In this document: positions 62,337 to 64,000 of the stretch, piece by piece
How positions within the stretch are numbered: position 1 is the stretch's first letter
How the letters are laid out: the number at the start of each line of letters is the position of its first letter
Assembly: GCF_014852005.1 (NCBI RefSeq)
Contig: NZ_JACVAU010000001.1
Span: forward strand, 270,001 to 334,000
Length of the DNA: 64,000 nt
Direction: 5' to 3'
DNA from: Pseudoxanthomonas sp. PXM03
Lineage (GTDB): Bacteria; Pseudomonadota; Gammaproteobacteria; Xanthomonadales; Xanthomonadaceae
The notes under the pieces: generated by a model
Told to the model about the DNA's origin: nothing
What the model saw: only the letters and a program-made list of their open reading frames with translations
Database searches by the model: none
Program-made: the position numbers and the translations under genes

Positions 62337-63074
62337 ATGAATGCCATTCCCAATTCCAAAGTAGTCCTGGTCACGGGCGCAAGCAGTGGCATCGGAGAGG
62401 CCACCGCGCGGCTGCTGGCCGCACGAGGCCATCGCCTGGTCCTGGGGGCGCGCCGCACCGAGCGATTGGAGGCCCTCGCGTCGGAGATCCGCACGGCAGG
62501 TGGCCAAGCTGAGTATCGCGCACTGGACGTTACCCGCTTGGAGGACATGCGAGCGTTCATCGCATTCGCCGAATCCCTCTGCGGCCCGCCCGATGTCATC
62601 GTGAACAATGCTGGCGTGATGCCGCTGTCGCCGCTCAGTGCGCTCAAGGTCGACGAATGGGACCGCATGATCGATGTCAATGTGCGGGGTGTGCTGCACG
62701 GTATCGCGGCTGCTCTGCCTGGCATGGAAGCCCGCGGTAGCGGGCATGTGATCAACGTCTCTTCCATTGGGGGCCATGCCGTATCGCCCACTGCCGCCGT
62801 CTACTGCGCCACCAAGTTCGCGGTCCGCGCCATTTCCGAGGGGCTACGTCAGGAGACGGACAAGGTCCGGGTGACGGTGGTTTCTCCCGGGGTGGTGGAG
62901 TCGGAGCTGGCGGATTCCATCTCCGATGCACAGGCCCGGGACGCCATGAAGTCCTTCCGCCGCATCGCGCTTTCGCCGGAAGCCATCGCTCGTGCCATCG
63001 CCTACGCGATTGACCAACCGGACGATGTCGATGTCAGCGAACTAATTGTCCGACCCACCGCCAGCCCGTACTGA
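62337..63074 (+). CDS. SDR oxidoreductase
   Basis: 245 residues: VVLVTGASSGIGEATARLLA, VNNAGVMPLSPLSA, NVSSIGGHAV, YCATKFAVRAISEG (YxxxK), SPGVVESEL. Leads a plus-strand operon with the Atu4866-like, DUF1330 and CMD genes. Similar to the SDR at 59319. Confidence 0.9.
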   Translation: MNAIPNSKVVLVTGASSGIGEATARLLAARGHRLVLGARRTERLEALASEIRTAGGQAEYRALDVTRLEDMRAFIAFAESLCGPPDVIVNNAGVMPLSPLSALKVDEWDRMIDVNVRGVLHGIAAALPGMEARGSGHVINVSSIGGHAVSPTAAVYCATKFAVRAISEGLRQETDKVRVTVVSPGVVESELADSISDAQARDAMKSFRRIALSPEAIARAIAYAIDQPDDVDVSELIVRPTASPY

Positions 63075-63078
63075 GCAT

Positions 63079-63333
63079 ATGAACATGACGACGAACACAA
63101 ACCATCCCTATGCAGGCATGTGGGTGACTGCGGACGGGTATATACGTCACGAGCTGCTGCCCAATGGCCGCTACGACGAAGCGAGGGGCCGCAAGCAGAG
63201 CGCCTACCAAGGCCGCTATTCCATCACAGGCAACCACATCGACTACGTCGACGATACGGGCTTCACCGCAGACGGCGAGTTTGTAGATGACATCCTCTAT
63301 CACGCCGGCATGGTGCTCTACCGTCAACGATGA
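63079..63333 (+). CDS. Atu4866-type small protein
   Basis: 84 residues recognised as the Atu4866 family (PF11512): HPYAGMWVTADGYIRHELLP, NGRYDEARG, YQGRYSITGNHIDYVDDTGF and FVDDILYHAGMVLYRQR. A compact beta-rich domain of unknown role. Starts 4 nt after the SDR stop, so one operon. Confidence 0.88.
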   Translation: MNMTTNTNHPYAGMWVTADGYIRHELLPNGRYDEARGRKQSAYQGRYSITGNHIDYVDDTGFTADGEFVDDILYHAGMVLYRQR

Positions 63334-63366
63334 AAAATGAACTAACCAAACAGGAGAAGGCTGAAA

Positions 63367-63654
63367 ATGGCCGCTTATCTAGTGGGAAACATCGAGATTC
63401 AAGACGAATACACGATCGAGGAGTACCGTCGCCGTGCGCTACCCCTTGTGGAGAAGTTCGGCGGGAAGCCGCTGGTCATCGACGCCACGCCTGTCTACTT
63501 CGAGGGCAACTGGATCCCGCGCAACATGATTCTTCTGGAGTTTCCGAACATGGCGGCGATTCGTGGGCTACTCACGTCCGAGGAGTACGCGCCGCTTGCC
63601 ATCATGCGCCAAGCCAGTACGCATAGCGACCTGGTCGCTTTCAGTGAACAGTAA
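63367..63654 (+). CDS. DUF1330 family protein
   Basis: 95 residues, alpha-beta barrel dimer family: AAYLVGNIEIQDEYTIEEYR, EKFGGKPLVIDATPVYFEGN and NMILLEFPNMAAIRGLLTSE. AGGAGAAGG lies upstream. Small enzymes or binding proteins of the same fold class as ABM; function unknown. Confidence 0.9.
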   Translation: MAAYLVGNIEIQDEYTIEEYRRRALPLVEKFGGKPLVIDATPVYFEGNWIPRNMILLEFPNMAAIRGLLTSEEYAPLAIMRQASTHSDLVAFSEQ

Positions 63655-63680
63655 ATCGAAGTAGTAAAAGGAGACCGAAG

Positions 63681-64000
63681 ATGCCAAACCAGACAGATAG
63701 ACTTGCCACCGGTCTTGCGACGATTCAAAGCATTACCGGTCAGAGCGGCCAAAGTGTGGTCGAGAGTCTCAAAGACATAGCGCCCGACTTTGCAGACTGG
63801 ATCGTTGCATTCGCCTATGGCGATGTCATGTCCCGGTCGGGACTGGACAAACCGACGCGTCAGATCGCCACCATCGCTGCCCTAACTGCTTTGGGCACTG
63901 CAGCCGCCCAACTGAAGGTCCACATCAACGGTGCACTGAATGTTGGATGCACGCCCCAGGCGATCACCGAGACCATCTTGCAGATGGCCGTGTATGCCGG
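63681..64000 (+). CDS. Carboxymuconolactone decarboxylase family protein, partial
   Basis: Truncated by the right edge after 106 codons. AAAGGAG precedes the ATG. CMD/AhpD-type features: IVAFAYGDVMSRSGLDKPTR, QIATIAALTALGTAAAQLKV, HINGALNVGCTPQAITETIL, QMAVYAG. Family members act as peroxidase-type or lactone enzymes. Probably continues beyond the window as part of the SDR operon. Confidence 0.9.
   Translation, partial: MPNQTDRLATGLATIQSITGQSGQSVVESLKDIAPDFADWIVAFAYGDVMSRSGLDKPTRQIATIAALTALGTAAAQLKVHINGALNVGCTPQAITETILQMAVYA

Noticed and set aside
56842-64000. A direct repeat of the tRNA 3' end as the far attachment site of an island
   Set aside because: No second copy of the tRNA 3' end and no integrase gene was found before the window ends; the island's right boundary is unknown.

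Overview
This 64 kb window is high-GC chromosomal DNA from a gammaproteobacterium of the Xanthomonadaceae type (Pseudoxanthomonas, Stenotrophomonas or Xanthomonas relatives). Three things suggest this: the rRNA spacer has the tRNA order Ala(TGC)-Ile(GAT) that I associate with this family; the housekeeping genes (rpoH, priA, topA, dprA, def-fmt-rsmB, rpoD, opgDH) have gammaproteobacterial protein features; and a REP-like palindrome common in such genomes is present. Assignment below family level is not possible from sequence reading alone.

Layout. 1-3.6 kb: the 3' part of an rRNA operon (two tRNAs, 23S, 5S, strong terminator; the 16S gene lies left of the window). 3.7-7 kb: a secreted M19 dipeptidase, a diiron-type PF10118 protein and rpoH, whose start is preceded by a perfect hairpin. 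7-15.9 kb: a secreted four-repeat protein, a DUF1203 protein, NADH dehydrogenase II, a kgtP-priA operon, a pair of perfect inverted DnaA boxes upstream of priA, and a two-gene unit encoding a sigma-like/DUF3619-like fusion and a DUF3106 protein. 15.9-29.4 kb: DUF3667 protein, MATE transporter, SppA, a ParD-like plus methionine aminopeptidase operon, a 42-residue putative lipoprotein, an SDR, a membrane-anchored DJ-1/PfpI protein, tandem DUF4124 proteins, tsaC and topA. 29.6-32.4 kb: three adjacent GYF_2-domain membrane proteins. 32.4-38.2 kb: smg-dprA, a LysM protein, and def-fmt-rsmB, so DNA uptake, protein maturation and rRNA methylation genes sit together. 38.4-50.7 kb: an envelope polysaccharide/LPS locus (O-antigen ligase-like protein, several glycosyltransferases, UDP-glucuronate decarboxylase, a WaaE-like transferase, a CDP-glycerol transferase-like protein, a family 9 transferase, lipid A acyltransferase) with a PH-domain pair and a Sel1 protein. 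50.8-56.9 kb: dtd, rpoD and the osmoregulated periplasmic glucan operon opgDH, whose stop codon lies inside the anticodon loop of a tRNA(CAU) gene.

57-64 kb: accessory DNA starts directly behind that tRNA. An IS30-family element, whose transposase is interrupted by one in-frame TAG, is followed by a set of small redox and stress-type genes (flavin reductase-like, ABM monooxygenase, two SDRs, an Atu4866-type protein, DUF1330, carboxymuconolactone decarboxylase) controlled by two adjacent AraC regulators. This looks like a tRNA-associated island that runs off the right edge; no CRISPR array, integrase or complete prophage is seen.

The items most worth following are the ParD-like/MetAP operon, the GYF_2 trio, the sigma-DUF3619 fusion, the four-repeat secreted protein, the DnaA box pair by priA, the rpoH leader hairpin, and the opgH/tRNA overlap with its downstream island.
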